Below, piece after piece: positions 25,846-34,736 of a stretch of 64,000 nucleotides of DNA; within the stretch, counting starts at the first letter, position 1; every line of letters starts with the position of its first letter. Origin of the DNA: Scybalousia_A sp964639765 (GTDB taxonomy: Bacteria; Bacteroidota; Bacteroidia; Bacteroidales; P3); assembly GCA_964639765.1 (NCBI GenBank), contig CAZXEN010000007.1:7803-71802 (forward strand), written 5' to 3'. Under the pieces are notes generated by a model, which did no database searches, was not told where the DNA came from, and was given only the letters and a program-made list of their open reading frames with translations. A program made the position numbers and the translations under genes.

Positions 25846-26538
25846 ATGAAGATAGGAATAATAATAGCAATGCAGAAAGAGTTTGCTCTTCTACAACAGC
25901 TTCTGCACGAAAGTCAAACCTTGGAGACTTCTGTTTACACCTATGTTACGGGCAAGATAGGAAATCATGAAGTCATTTTACAACAATGCGGAGTAGGCAA
26001 AGTCAATGCAGCCGTAGGCACAGAAAATCTTATCAACAGGTTTGCCCCAGATTTGGTACTTTCTTCAGGAGTTGCCGGAGGAGCAAACGAAATGGTGGAA
26101 TCTTTGGACCTCGTTGTTTGCGAAAATACTTGTTATTATGATGTTTTTTGTGGAGAGGACAATCATTTTGGACAAGTTCAGGGTATGCCTGCCCAGTTCT
26201 CTGCTCCCCAGTCCATTCTTTCCATAGCAAAGACATTAACCTATAAACAGAGTATTCATATCGGGCAGATAGTTTCTGGTGACTGGTTCGTTACAACCAA
26301 AGAAAAGATGCAAAATATTTTGTCTTCTTTCCCAAAAGCCATGGCAGTGGATATGGAGACTTGTGCAATAGCTCAGACCTGTTATATAAGAAAGACATCT
26401 TTCTGTTCTTTCAGGTTAATAAGCGACAATCCGCTTAAACCCAATCAGGCTCAGCAATACCAAGACTTTTGGACTACTATGGCAAACAATTCCTTTGAAG
26501 TCGTAAGGCAGTTTATAGAAAAAATAGAACGTCTGTAA
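25846..26538 (+). CDS. mtnN: 5'-methylthioadenosine/S-adenosylhomocysteine nucleosidase
   Basis: A 230-aa protein starting MKIGIIIAMQKEFALL, with the catalytic acid Glu12 of the family. It has the purine-binding SGVAGGAN, the AVDMETCAIAQ segment (ribose binding by MxxE), and RLISDNP with the catalytic Asp. It cleaves MTA and SAH to adenine, closing the purine and methyl cycles. Last gene of the run starting at rsgA; it converges on rodA with 17 bases between stops. Confidence 0.93.
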   Translation: MKIGIIIAMQKEFALLQQLLHESQTLETSVYTYVTGKIGNHEVILQQCGVGKVNAAVGTENLINRFAPDLVLSSGVAGGANEMVESLDLVVCENTCYYDVFCGEDNHFGQVQGMPAQFSAPQSILSIAKTLTYKQSIHIGQIVSGDWFVTTKEKMQNILSSFPKAMAVDMETCAIAQTCYIRKTSFCSFRLISDNPLKPNQAQQYQDFWTTMANNSFEVVRQFIEKIERL

Positions 26539-26555
26539 AAACACAAACTACAGGA

Positions 26556-27833
26556 CTACACCAACTGACCTCTGGCTACATCTTGGCGGATAAAGATAAA
26601 CAGCATAAGAGTGAAAGCCCAGAGAGAGGAACCTCCATAGGAGATAAACGGCAAAGGAATACCTATCACGGGCAGGATACCTATTGTCATGCCTATGTTT
26701 ACAAAGAAGTGGAAGAAAATTATTCCTGCTATGCTGTATCCATATATTCTTGCAAAATTGCTTCGTTGCCGTTCTGCCACTTTTACAATCTTCACGCACA
26801 ACCATACAAAGACAAAAATTATAATCGCACTTCCAACAAAACCCCATTCTTCTCCTATGGTGCAGAAGATGAAATCGGTGTCCTGTTCCGGCACAAAGTT
26901 AAACTTTGTCTGTGTTCCCTGCAAAAAACCTTTGCCAAAAATACGGCCGGAGCCTATTGCAATCTTTGATTGATTGACATTATAGCCTACGCCTTTGTAG
27001 TCTTGTTTCTTTCCCAGCAATACTTCTATACGGTCTTTCTGATGGGATTCCAACACTTCGTTGTAGCCAAATTCAACGCCCAGAACCACAAGGGAACAGA
27101 AGATAAACACGCCCAGAAAATAGATAAACCTTGCCTTGTAGTTACGTCTGTGAATTATAAAGTAAGCAATAAGGGTTGCTACAGCCAGTATTCCTAAGAG
27201 GATATAAGGATTGACAAGCAAGGCAAGAACAAACAAAACTATGGCACTTGCTCCAAGTATAAGAACATAGGAAGAAAGACCCTCCCTGAACAATACAAAG
27301 ATGAAAGAAAAGAAGACCAAGGCAGAACCGGTATCGTTTTGCAGCAGGACCAAGAACATTGGCAATGCGATTATCCCTATTGCGGTAAGCTTTGTCCTCC
27401 ATTGGTTCATATCAACGTTGAGTGCAGAGAGATATTTAGCCAAAGCCAAGGCTGTAGCCATCTTGGCGAACTCTGAGGGTTGTATTCCAAAATCACCGAC
27501 ACCCAGCCAGCTTTTTGCACCTTTGGTAACAGAGCCGGTAACGAGGACAACCAGCAGCATTCCTATGCATATTGCGTAGATGAGGTATGATGTCTGGGAG
27601 AAAAACTTAGGGTCGGTAACCATGACAAACAAGGCTATGACAAAGGCTGCAAGTATCCATACCAATTGTTTGCCATATCTGCATGAGAAATCCAAAATGC
27701 TGGAATGTTCTCCGTCATAAACGGCTGCATAGATACTGATCCAACCCACAAAAACAAGGAAAAAGAAAGCAAAGATAAGTTTCCATTCTATATTCTTGAA
27801 TATGCTTTGTGTTTTTCTGTCCATTGTTTTCAA
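26556..27833 (-). CDS. rodA: Rod-shape peptidoglycan glycosyltransferase RodA
   Basis: A 425-aa SEDS-family membrane protein with about ten hydrophobic segments. Conserved parts are WLGVGDFGIQPSEFAK, FVPEQDTDFIFCTIGEEWGF (the catalytic Asp lies in the DTDFIF region), and GIPLPFISYGGSS near the end. RodA polymerises glycan strands with PBP2 during elongation. The start overlaps the 3' end of mrdA by 4 bases, so expression is coupled. Confidence 0.95.
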   Translation of the reverse strand: MKTMDRKTQSIFKNIEWKLIFAFFFLVFVGWISIYAAVYDGEHSSILDFSCRYGKQLVWILAAFVIALFVMVTDPKFFSQTSYLIYAICIGMLLVVLVTGSVTKGAKSWLGVGDFGIQPSEFAKMATALALAKYLSALNVDMNQWRTKLTAIGIIALPMFLVLLQNDTGSALVFFSFIFVLFREGLSSYVLILGASAIVLFVLALLVNPYILLGILAVATLIAYFIIHRRNYKARFIYFLGVFIFCSLVVLGVEFGYNEVLESHQKDRIEVLLGKKQDYKGVGYNVNQSKIAIGSGRIFGKGFLQGTQTKFNFVPEQDTDFIFCTIGEEWGFVGSAIIIFVFVWLCVKIVKVAERQRSNFARIYGYSIAGIIFFHFFVNIGMTIGILPVIGIPLPFISYGGSSLWAFTLMLFIFIRQDVARGQLV

Positions 27834-29767
27834 TTGTTGTTAGTTGTGTTGTCTGAAGAGGAAGCATTGTCGGAGGAAGAGTTTTTTTTGTGTTTAGCAG
27901 GAGAAGAACTGTCTTTTTTCTTTGCTTTTATATGTCCTCCCCTTAGAGGTAATGGCTGACAAGGAGCAGCTTCCATATATTGTTTTTCTATATCCACTCT
28001 CTCAACTTTACGTTTGATATATTTCTCTATTATCAGTCCGGCAATAGGGGCAGCCCATGTGCCACCGCCTCCTCGTGCATTTTCCACATAAACAGAGACT
28101 GCTATCTTAGGATTGTCTTTTGGAGCAAAGGAGATAAAGACAGAGTGGTCGGCACCTATGTTTTCCGCCGTTCCTGTTTTGCCACAGACGTTTAAATCAG
28201 GCACATCTGCTCTCCTGCCTGTTCCTCCTGCCTCATGAACCACTCCCCACATTCCTTCCACGGCAATGTTCCACCACGAGGAGGCTATCAATGAATAGTG
28301 TTTTTCAACATATTTTTTATAAATTTCTTTATGTTTTTCATCGCCAAAAGCTTTTACCACGTGAGGAGTAATATACCAACCTCTGTTTGCAACCAATGCG
28401 GCAAAGTTTGCCATCTGTATAGGTACAACCATCACCTCTCCCTGACCAATACTGTTGGAGTAGATGGTGTAGAAGTTCCAGCCTGTTGGATACCACCTGT
28501 TGTAGAAGCTCGTATCCGGTATGTTTCCGCTTGTTACATTTGGCAGGTCAATATCCATTTTTGTCCCAAAGCCCATGCGTTTCATTGCTGCTGTCCAAAG
28601 AGAAAGGCCGTATTTGCTTTCTACTTTTCCCGTCTTAGGGTCTTTTTGCTGTACTTCACGTTGAAAAACTCTATAGAAATAGGGATTGCAAGACATTTTT
28701 ATAGCATCTCTTACGCGTGTAGCAGAAGGGTGATTATGGCAACCCACCAATCCTTTGTCGCAAGGAAATCCTGTACCCTCGGTTATTACTCCCATATCCA
28801 AGGCTACCAATGCTTGTGCTACCTTGAAAATACTTCCTGGAGGATATTGAGCCATAAGAGCTCTGTTGAACAAAGGCTTTGCGATATCATCAGCAAGTTT
28901 TTTATAGTTGTTGCCTCTTTCTCTTCCAGCCAAAAGGTTAGGGTCATACGACGGAGCAGAAACAAAACAAAGAATTTCTCCTGTAGACGGTTCTATGGCA
29001 ACAATGGAGCCACGCTTGTTTTTCATCAGCTGCTCAGCATATTTTTGCAATTCAAGGTCTATGGTAGAATAAAGGTTCTTGCCAGCAATGGCAGGGACGT
29101 CATATTTTCCGTTCTGGAAAGAACCTTTCTCTCTGTTATGCACATCTACAAGGGTTATCTTGCTGCCTTTTACACCTCTTAGCACCCCTTCATAACTTTT
29201 CTCTATGCCACTCATTCCTATGTAGTCACCTCGCTTGTAGTATGGTTCGTCTTCTATCTTTTTTTCGCTGACCTCACCTATATAGCCAAGGACAGCTGCA
29301 GCCACACTGTCGGGATATGACCTTATGGTACGTTTTTGAGCATAAAAACCCTGAAAAGTATATAACCTCTCCTGCAAAGGGGCAAACTCCTCCTTGAGTA
29401 TCTGTTTTTCAAAGAAAGAAGGAGCATACATGGAGTATTTTTTTGCTTTCTCCATCTTTTTTATGAAGTCTTCCTTGCTGATTTTCAACAGAGAGCAAAA
29501 TTCATTGGTGTCCAGTTCTTTCACTTGGCGAGGAATAACCATCAAATCATAGACAACTTCATTATAGACCAAAAGTTTGCCGTTCCTGTCATAGACCAAG
29601 CCACGTGAAGGATACTGTGTTACGTACCTGATAGCGTTTCTGTCAGCCAGTTCCGCATACGTATCATCAATAATCTGCAGATAAAGCAACCTTATGGCAA
29701 AGACCACGCCTATTGCTATAAAGATGCCCATGACAACAAACCTTCTTGATGCTAAGATATTTCTCAT
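27830..29767 (-). CDS. mrdA: Penicillin-binding protein 2
   Basis: A 645-aa class B PBP with an N-terminal membrane helix (VVMGIFIAIGVVFAIRLLYL). Its transpeptidase motifs are SIFK (Ser312), SCN in KMSCNPYFYR, and KTGTAEN. The tail is low-complexity, rich in Lys and Ser (about the last 45 residues). ATG 29767 was chosen because an earlier in-frame TTG lies inside the -7 promoter box at 29795. It makes the cross-links for side-wall growth with RodA. The usual upstream mreB-mreC-mreD genes are not here; thiL is. Confidence 0.94.
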   Translation of the reverse strand: MRNILASRRFVVMGIFIAIGVVFAIRLLYLQIIDDTYAELADRNAIRYVTQYPSRGLVYDRNGKLLVYNEVVYDLMVIPRQVKELDTNEFCSLLKISKEDFIKKMEKAKKYSMYAPSFFEKQILKEEFAPLQERLYTFQGFYAQKRTIRSYPDSVAAAVLGYIGEVSEKKIEDEPYYKRGDYIGMSGIEKSYEGVLRGVKGSKITLVDVHNREKGSFQNGKYDVPAIAGKNLYSTIDLELQKYAEQLMKNKRGSIVAIEPSTGEILCFVSAPSYDPNLLAGRERGNNYKKLADDIAKPLFNRALMAQYPPGSIFKVAQALVALDMGVITEGTGFPCDKGLVGCHNHPSATRVRDAIKMSCNPYFYRVFQREVQQKDPKTGKVESKYGLSLWTAAMKRMGFGTKMDIDLPNVTSGNIPDTSFYNRWYPTGWNFYTIYSNSIGQGEVMVVPIQMANFAALVANRGWYITPHVVKAFGDEKHKEIYKKYVEKHYSLIASSWWNIAVEGMWGVVHEAGGTGRRADVPDLNVCGKTGTAENIGADHSVFISFAPKDNPKIAVSVYVENARGGGGTWAAPIAGLIIEKYIKRKVERVDIEKQYMEAAPCQPLPLRGGHIKAKKKDSSSPAKHKKNSSSDNASSSDNTTNNN

Positions 29768-29794
29768 GCCTGTGAAAACTCCAAAATCAGAGTG

Positions 29795-29802
29795 CAAAGA
29801 TA
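29795..29802 (-). promoter_or_regulatory. Promoter -7 box of mrdA-rodA
   Basis: Minus-strand TATCTTTG followed by GC, in the 75-base gap between thiL and mrdA, giving a leader of about 20 bases. No clear -33 TTTG. It suggests mrdA-rodA can be transcribed independently of thiL. Confidence 0.5.
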
Positions 29803-29842
29803 CATCAAAATATGATACTTTATTCCTGTAGGAAAGAAATTT

Positions 29843-30880
29843 TTATTCACTTTTTGTGAAATGATTAAAACCCTGTGCTTTTATATCCATGGAAGTGTTT
29901 TGCGGAGTGATAAGTTTCTGTCCCATGCTCTCGTCTGTTATATAGCCTATCACGCTTATGTTTTGTTCATCTTTTATTTTGTCATAGTCTTTCTGGTCTA
30001 TGGTGAAAAGAAGCTCATAGTCTTCTCCGCCGTTCAAGGCTGCCGTCTCTGGCAGTATCTTAAACTCCTCCAAGGTCTTGGCTGTCTCGTAATCTATAGG
30101 CAGTTTTTCCAGATAAACCTCGCAGCCTACCTTGCTTTCCTTGCAGATGTGCAAGCATTCGCTTGCCAAACCATCGGAAATATCCATCATGGATGTAGGT
30201 ACTATGCCTTTTTTTTCAAAAAGTTCTATGGTCTGTTTTTGGGCTTCAGGTTTCAGATGGCGTTGTATGACATATTCGTATGGTTTCAGTTCAGGTTGAA
30301 ACTGAGGGTTTGCCATAAAGGTGGCTTTTTCTCTCTGCAAGACCAAAAGACCTGTATATGCCGCTCCCAGATTACCTGTTACACATATAAGGTCGTTTTT
30401 CTTTGCTCCGCTTCGTTTTACTGTTTTTTCTTTTTCTGCACTTCCTATCACTGTCATGGAGATAAACATACCGGATTTGCTGCTTGTGGTGTCGCCACCT
30501 ACAATATCCACATTGTATTTTTTGCATGCTATCCTTATGCCCTCATAAAGTTCTTCCAGTGCTTCCCATGTATATTTGCTGCTGACAGAAAGGGAGACAA
30601 GAATCTGTTGTGGCTGTCCATTCATGGCATAGATATCAGAGAAGTTGGAGACACATGCCTTGTAACCCAAGTGTTTCAAAGGAGTATATACCAAATCAAA
30701 ATGAACACCCTCTGCCATTGCATCCGTGGAGACCAGTATCTGTCTGTCTTTGTAGTCCAATATGGCACAATCATCGCCAATGCCGAAAAGAGTAGTAGGA
30801 TTTGTTATCGTATTGTCTTTGTTCAAGCGTTCTATTAAACCAAATTCGCCTATTTCTGAAAGATTTGTGAGATTCTCCAT
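29843..30880 (-). CDS. thiL: Thiamine-monophosphate kinase
   Basis: A 345-aa protein with the ThiL/PurM fold: N-terminal LSEIGEFGLIERL, the metal-binding FGIGDDCAIL, LVSTDAMAEGVHFD, VGGDTTSS, MDISDGLASE and LNGGEDYELLFTI. It phosphorylates thiamine monophosphate to the pyrophosphate cofactor. ATG 30880 (MENLTNLSEIGEF) matches the family start; in-frame ATGs further upstream would add about 24 residues of atypical Lys- and Ser-rich sequence. No consensus promoter was found, only the repeat element at 30957. Confidence 0.94.
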   Translation of the reverse strand: MENLTNLSEIGEFGLIERLNKDNTITNPTTLFGIGDDCAILDYKDRQILVSTDAMAEGVHFDLVYTPLKHLGYKACVSNFSDIYAMNGQPQQILVSLSVSSKYTWEALEELYEGIRIACKKYNVDIVGGDTTSSKSGMFISMTVIGSAEKEKTVKRSGAKKNDLICVTGNLGAAYTGLLVLQREKATFMANPQFQPELKPYEYVIQRHLKPEAQKQTIELFEKKGIVPTSMMDISDGLASECLHICKESKVGCEVYLEKLPIDYETAKTLEEFKILPETAALNGGEDYELLFTIDQKDYDKIKDEQNISVIGYITDESMGQKLITPQNTSMDIKAQGFNHFTKSE

Positions 30881-30956
30881 TTTTTTGTTTTTTCTTGATA
30901 ACGCAGATTTTCCACTATTATTGCAATGCTTCATACTCAGGCTTTTCAACACTACT

Positions 30957-31042
30957 GAAAAAGTCTTCGTTTTTTTGCAAAAAGTCTTGATGTTTATACC
31001 CTAAAGTCTTGATCTTTTTTCATAAAAACGAAGACTTTTTTT
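30957..31042. repeat. Dispersed A/T-tract word element, locus 2
   Basis: Four units: AAAAAGTCTTCGTTTTT (30958-30974), AAAAAGTCTTGATG, TAAAGTCTTGATCTTTTTT, and AAAAACGAAGACTTTTT (31024-31040), the exact 17-bp inverse of the first. It lies between the divergent thiL and DUF3109 genes, so it cannot simply be a terminator for either. Beyond this and the promoter at 31156, the 30881-31181 gap shows nothing. Confidence 0.75.
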
Positions 31043-31155
31043 ACCGATGTGGAGATTTATTCTCCTTTGATTTGGAGACAATACCAGACATGCAGTTGGT
31101 TATCATTTTTTTTAATAGAAAAATTTCTGTTTTTCAGGTTTATGAAAAAAACATT

Positions 31156-31163
31156 TATCTTTG
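31156..31163 (+). promoter_or_regulatory. Promoter -7 box for the DUF3109 gene
   Basis: TATCTTTG, 18 bases before the ATG at 31182. The TTG within it (31161) is in frame with the gene but cannot be its start. No good -33 match. Confidence 0.5.
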
Positions 31164-31181
31164 CAAAAAAAAGAATTTGGT

Positions 31182-31775
31182 ATGTTAGTTGTCGGAAACA
31201 GTCTGCTAAGTGAAGATATAAGAGATATAAATTTTTCGTGTAATATCCTAAAATGCAAAGGACAATGCTGTGTAGAGGAAGGAGGTTTCGGGGCTCCGAT
31301 AACCAAACAGGAGAAGAGGAAAATAAAAACTCTTTTGCCCAAAGTTATGCCTTTGCTTGCTCCTATGGCCCAATCAATTATAGAAAAAGAAGGCTTTACA
31401 GAAAAAGACGAGCAAGGGGAACTCTGCACCAAGACAATAAATCATAGGGACTGTGTTTTTTCTTTTAGAGATAAGGAGACCGGTTGTGTGTTCTGTGCTT
31501 TTCAAAAACTATATCTGGAACATAAGACGGATTTTATTAAACCTATTTCATGTTATCTCTATCCTATAAGGGTGAAAGACTATGGGGAGTTTTCCACGGT
31601 GAACTTTGATTTATGGAAGATTTGTGAGCATGCAATGAAAGAAGGAGATGAAAAAAACATACCTTTGTATATATATTGTAGAGAACCTTTGATTGCCCGT
31701 TTCGGAGAAAAATGGTACAAGGAACTTTTGCAAACCATAGAACAAAGCAAAGAGAATGATAAAAAATTACAATAA
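31182..31775 (+). CDS. DUF3109 family cysteine-rich protein
   Basis: A 197-aa protein with conserved cysteines in CNILKCKGQCCVEEGGFGAP, then GCVFCAFQK, ISCYLYPIR, and single Cys in KICEHA and YCREPL. The arrangement matches DUF3109 (YkgJ-like CxxxCxxxC clusters), presumed to bind zinc or an iron-sulfur cluster. Function unknown. ATG 31182 was chosen because the upstream TTG falls in the promoter. It is followed after 55 bases by the phosphofructokinase gene. Confidence 0.8.
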   Translation: MLVVGNSLLSEDIRDINFSCNILKCKGQCCVEEGGFGAPITKQEKRKIKTLLPKVMPLLAPMAQSIIEKEGFTEKDEQGELCTKTINHRDCVFSFRDKETGCVFCAFQKLYLEHKTDFIKPISCYLYPIRVKDYGEFSTVNFDLWKICEHAMKEGDEKNIPLYIYCREPLIARFGEKWYKELLQTIEQSKENDKKLQ

Positions 31776-31830
31776 AACAAAGACTTTTAAGTTATAAAAT
31801 AAAAGGACATAAACAAAAGCAAATACAATT

Positions 31831-33069
31831 ATGAGAGAAGAAAAACTTTTTAAAGGCAAAACTCTTGCCATTCTTTCAGGAGGTGGAGATACTCCTGCAA
31901 TAAACAGTAGTATAGAATCCGTAAGAAACCGTGCTACAATGTTAGGCTTTAAAGTCTATGGTATAAAACGTGGTTGGAAAGGTTTGCTTGGCGATGGTGA
32001 TGTTGTGGATTTGACACAAAGACCTTATAATCCTTTGTATGGTGGTACTGCTTTGCGTTCTTCCCGTACAAATCCTTTCCCTTCAAAGAAAAATCCTGAA
32101 GACAGAGTGCCTCAAGTAATGAGAAATCTTAAACGTTATGGTATAGATGTATTGGTGACAATAGGAGGAGATGATACTAACGGAGCTGCAAAACGTTTGT
32201 ATGAGCAAGAAGGTATTCCTGTTATAGGTTTTCCAAAAACAATAGACAATGACCTTAGAACTCTTACATGGCATGAATTTGAAGGAAAGAGAATAGATGC
32301 TGTTACTTGTCCCGGTTTCCCTTCTGCAGCATTGGGAGTAGCAGATTTTGCAGCACGATTAAAGACAACAGCGGAGTCTCATGCAAGAATAATGGTTGTG
32401 GAAGTAATGGGAAGAGATGCTGGTTGGCTTACTGGTACGGCTACTTTCGGAGGTGCAAGTCTTTGTCTTATACCAGAAGTGGAAATGAACAAGGAAAGAA
32501 AAGAACATTTCTTTGATTTGGTTGCAAAAGCTTATAAAGAAGCAGAAGACGGAGCATTGATTATTCCTGTAAGTGAAGGAGTACGTTGGTACAATGAGCA
32601 GACTGGTACGACAGATGTTGTCTATGCTTCAACAGAACAGGATGAATATGGACATGCTCGTTTAGGTGGTGTAAGCGGAACAATAGCAAGCGAAATATCT
32701 GCAAAACTAAAGATAGATGCGAGAGCTCAGATAACAGGTTATTATCCAAGAAGCGGAATGTGTTCTGCATACGACAGAAGAATGACACAAGCCCTTGCAG
32801 ACAAAGCAGTGGATTTGTTGTTGAGAGAAGATTATGGTAAGATGCCTGTATTAGGTAAGGTTTGTAGTTTTGATGAATTGGAGGAATATAACTGTTCTGC
32901 TATAGATATGGGAAAAATAGGAAACAGACCTTTGCCAGAAGAGTATTTTGATGAGCAGACTTTATGCTTTACTCCTATGTATAAAGATTTCTTGACTCAT
33001 ATCTTGGGAACAGACTATACTTATCCTGTATTCCATACAGATTTTCCAAAAGTTAATCCACAAGAATAA
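31831..33069 (+). CDS. pfp: 6-phosphofructokinase, probably pyrophosphate-dependent
   Basis: A 412-aa protein with the PFK nucleotide region LAILSGGGDTPAINSS, ALRSSRTNPF, GGDDTNGAAKR (residues 112 on) and PKTIDNDL (135 on). An Asp in place of the second Gly of GGDG and Lys136 in PKTIDND are the residues that distinguish PPi-using from ATP-using enzymes. The catalytic TIDND Asp139 and the substrate-binding MGRDAGWL are present. It phosphorylates fructose 6-phosphate, reversibly if PPi-linked. The donor is inferred from these residues only. Confidence 0.88.
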   Translation: MREEKLFKGKTLAILSGGGDTPAINSSIESVRNRATMLGFKVYGIKRGWKGLLGDGDVVDLTQRPYNPLYGGTALRSSRTNPFPSKKNPEDRVPQVMRNLKRYGIDVLVTIGGDDTNGAAKRLYEQEGIPVIGFPKTIDNDLRTLTWHEFEGKRIDAVTCPGFPSAALGVADFAARLKTTAESHARIMVVEVMGRDAGWLTGTATFGGASLCLIPEVEMNKERKEHFFDLVAKAYKEAEDGALIIPVSEGVRWYNEQTGTTDVVYASTEQDEYGHARLGGVSGTIASEISAKLKIDARAQITGYYPRSGMCSAYDRRMTQALADKAVDLLLREDYGKMPVLGKVCSFDELEEYNCSAIDMGKIGNRPLPEEYFDEQTLCFTPMYKDFLTHILGTDYTYPVFHTDFPKVNPQE

Positions 33070-33078
33070 TATTTTGAT

Positions 33079-33585
33079 ATGAAACCATTGGTTAGCATAA
33101 TAATGGGCAGTACTTCTGATTACAATGTAATGGAGAAGGCTGCCCTTTTCCTTAATGAACAGGAGATACCTTTTGAAATAAATGCTTTGTCGGCTCATCG
33201 TACTCCTAAGGAAGTAAGTGAATTTGCCAGCAATGCAGAAAACAGAGGAATAAAAGTGATAATAGCAGCAGCAGGAATGGCAGCAGCTCTTCCAGGGGCA
33301 ATAGCAGCAGAAACAATTCTGCCTGTTATTGGAGTGCCTATTAAATCTTCTTTTGAAGGAATGGACTCTGTTCTTTCCATGTTGCAAATGCCTCCCGCTG
33401 TACCTGTAAGCGTCATGGCTGTTAATGGGGCTTTGAACGCTGGTATTATGGCAATGGAGATTTTGGCTCAAAGTGATGAAAGCATAAAAGTGAAAATGCA
33501 TGCTTACAAAGAGTCTTTGAAACAAAAGATTGTTAAAGCCAACGAAGAGTTTTCAAAAATAGAGTTTAAATACAAGACAAATTAA
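33079..33585 (+). CDS. purE: N5-carboxyaminoimidazole ribonucleotide mutase
   Basis: A 168-aa class I PurE: IIMGSTSDYNVMEKA at the N-terminus, ALSAHRTPKEV with the catalytic His, AAAGMAAALPGAIA, and GMDSVLSMLQMP. It converts N5-CAIR to CAIR in purine synthesis and so needs PurK, which is not in the window. It starts 9 bases after the phosphofructokinase gene. Confidence 0.95.
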   Translation: MKPLVSIIMGSTSDYNVMEKAALFLNEQEIPFEINALSAHRTPKEVSEFASNAENRGIKVIIAAAGMAAALPGAIAAETILPVIGVPIKSSFEGMDSVLSMLQMPPAVPVSVMAVNGALNAGIMAMEILAQSDESIKVKMHAYKESLKQKIVKANEEFSKIEFKYKTN

Positions 33586-33606
33586 TTTTTATAAACTATC
33601 CACAAA

Positions 33607-34635
33607 ATGATAGTAATAGGTATAACTGGTACTTTGGGAGCAGGCAAAGGCACAATAGTGGAATATCTTAAAGAAAAAGGCTTTGTTCATTTCTCTGCAA
33701 GAGATTTCCTGAATAAAAGAATAAAAGAACTCGGACTTGAAAGCAACAGGGATACAATGACTATGGTTGCCAATAAAGAAAGAGAAAAGGAAGGAGCAGA
33801 TTTCATTGCCAAAGGTTTGCTTGCTTTGGCCAAGAAAGAGGACAAAAACTGCATAATAGAGAGTATTCGCAACGTAAAAGAGATAAAATACCTGAAAGAT
33901 AATGCAGAGTTTCTTTTGTTTTCTGTGGATGCAGACATAAGGACAAGATACGCACGAATAACCCAAAGAAAAAGCGAAACAGATAATGTCAGCTTTGAAA
34001 CATTCTGTCAGAATGAACAAAGAGAAATGGATTCAAAAGACGAAAACAAACAAAATATAAAAGCTTGTATGCTTTTGGCTGATTTTTCTTTTAACAATGA
34101 CGGAGACATAGATTCTCTCAGAGAGCAAGTAGAACAGGTTATTGATAAAATACAAAACAAAACACGACCACCATGGGACGAATATTTCTTGGAGATAGTC
34201 AAAACTGTGGCCAAGCGTGCTACTTGTAACCGAGGAAGAAGCGGGTGTGTGATAGTAAAAAACAAACAAATACTTGTCACAGGTTATGTCGGTTCTCCTA
34301 CAGGTCTGCCTCACTGTGATGAAGTAGGACATCTTTTCAGGAAAAATATAGATGAAGATGGAAATATTTCAAATCATTGTGTCCGTACTGTGCATGCAGA
34401 GCAAAATGCAATATGCCAAGCAGCAAAAAGAGGAATAGCCCTTGAAGGAGCTACATTGTATTGTACAATGACTCCTTGTCGTACTTGTGCAATGATGATT
34501 ATCAATTGTGGAATAAAAAGAGTTGTTTGTCAAAACAAGTATCATGCAGGGCAAGAAACAGAGGAAATGTTTAAGCAAGCTGGTATAGAGTTGGATTTCC
34601 TTTGTAAAGATGTTTTGGAGTATGACAAACAATAA
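33607..34635 (+). CDS. P-loop kinase-like / dCMP deaminase fusion protein
   Basis: A 342-aa two-domain protein. Residues 1-180 form a P-loop domain (GITGTLGAGKGT at 5-16, SARDFLNKRIKEL, ESIRNVKEIKYL) like nucleotide or dephospho-CoA kinases. Residues about 185-342 form a deoxycytidylate deaminase: zinc ligands His263 and catalytic Glu265 in HAEQNAI, Cys291 and Cys294 in PCRTC. The C-terminal half would turn dCMP into dUMP for dTMP synthesis. The same order of domains is known from yeast Dcd1 and, in longer form, from bacterial AvcD anti-phage deaminases. The housekeeping neighbours favour nucleotide metabolism; a defence role is only a possibility. Confidence 0.85.
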   Translation: MIVIGITGTLGAGKGTIVEYLKEKGFVHFSARDFLNKRIKELGLESNRDTMTMVANKEREKEGADFIAKGLLALAKKEDKNCIIESIRNVKEIKYLKDNAEFLLFSVDADIRTRYARITQRKSETDNVSFETFCQNEQREMDSKDENKQNIKACMLLADFSFNNDGDIDSLREQVEQVIDKIQNKTRPPWDEYFLEIVKTVAKRATCNRGRSGCVIVKNKQILVTGYVGSPTGLPHCDEVGHLFRKNIDEDGNISNHCVRTVHAEQNAICQAAKRGIALEGATLYCTMTPCRTCAMMIINCGIKRVVCQNKYHAGQETEEMFKQAGIELDFLCKDVLEYDKQ

Positions 34636-34651
34636 TTATTTGTCGGACTTA

Positions 34652-34683
34652 TTTGCGTAAATAAAAAAAAATATATAATTTTG
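34652..34683 (+). promoter_or_regulatory. Promoter of iorA
   Basis: TTTG (34652-34655), a 20-base spacer and TAATTTTG (34676-34683): a full consensus match, with a leader of about 47 bases before the iorA ATG. Confidence 0.85.
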
Positions 34684-34736
34684 CGTTTTCAATAATTAAA
34701 AGAATCAAAAGGGACAATTATTAAAAAACACATATC

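Noticed and set aside
29861..30838. Long open frame (325 codons) on the plus strand opposite thiL
   Set aside because: It is a shadow of thiL: low-complexity, Cys- and Phe-rich translation, no motif, no promoter; thiL itself has all family motifs.
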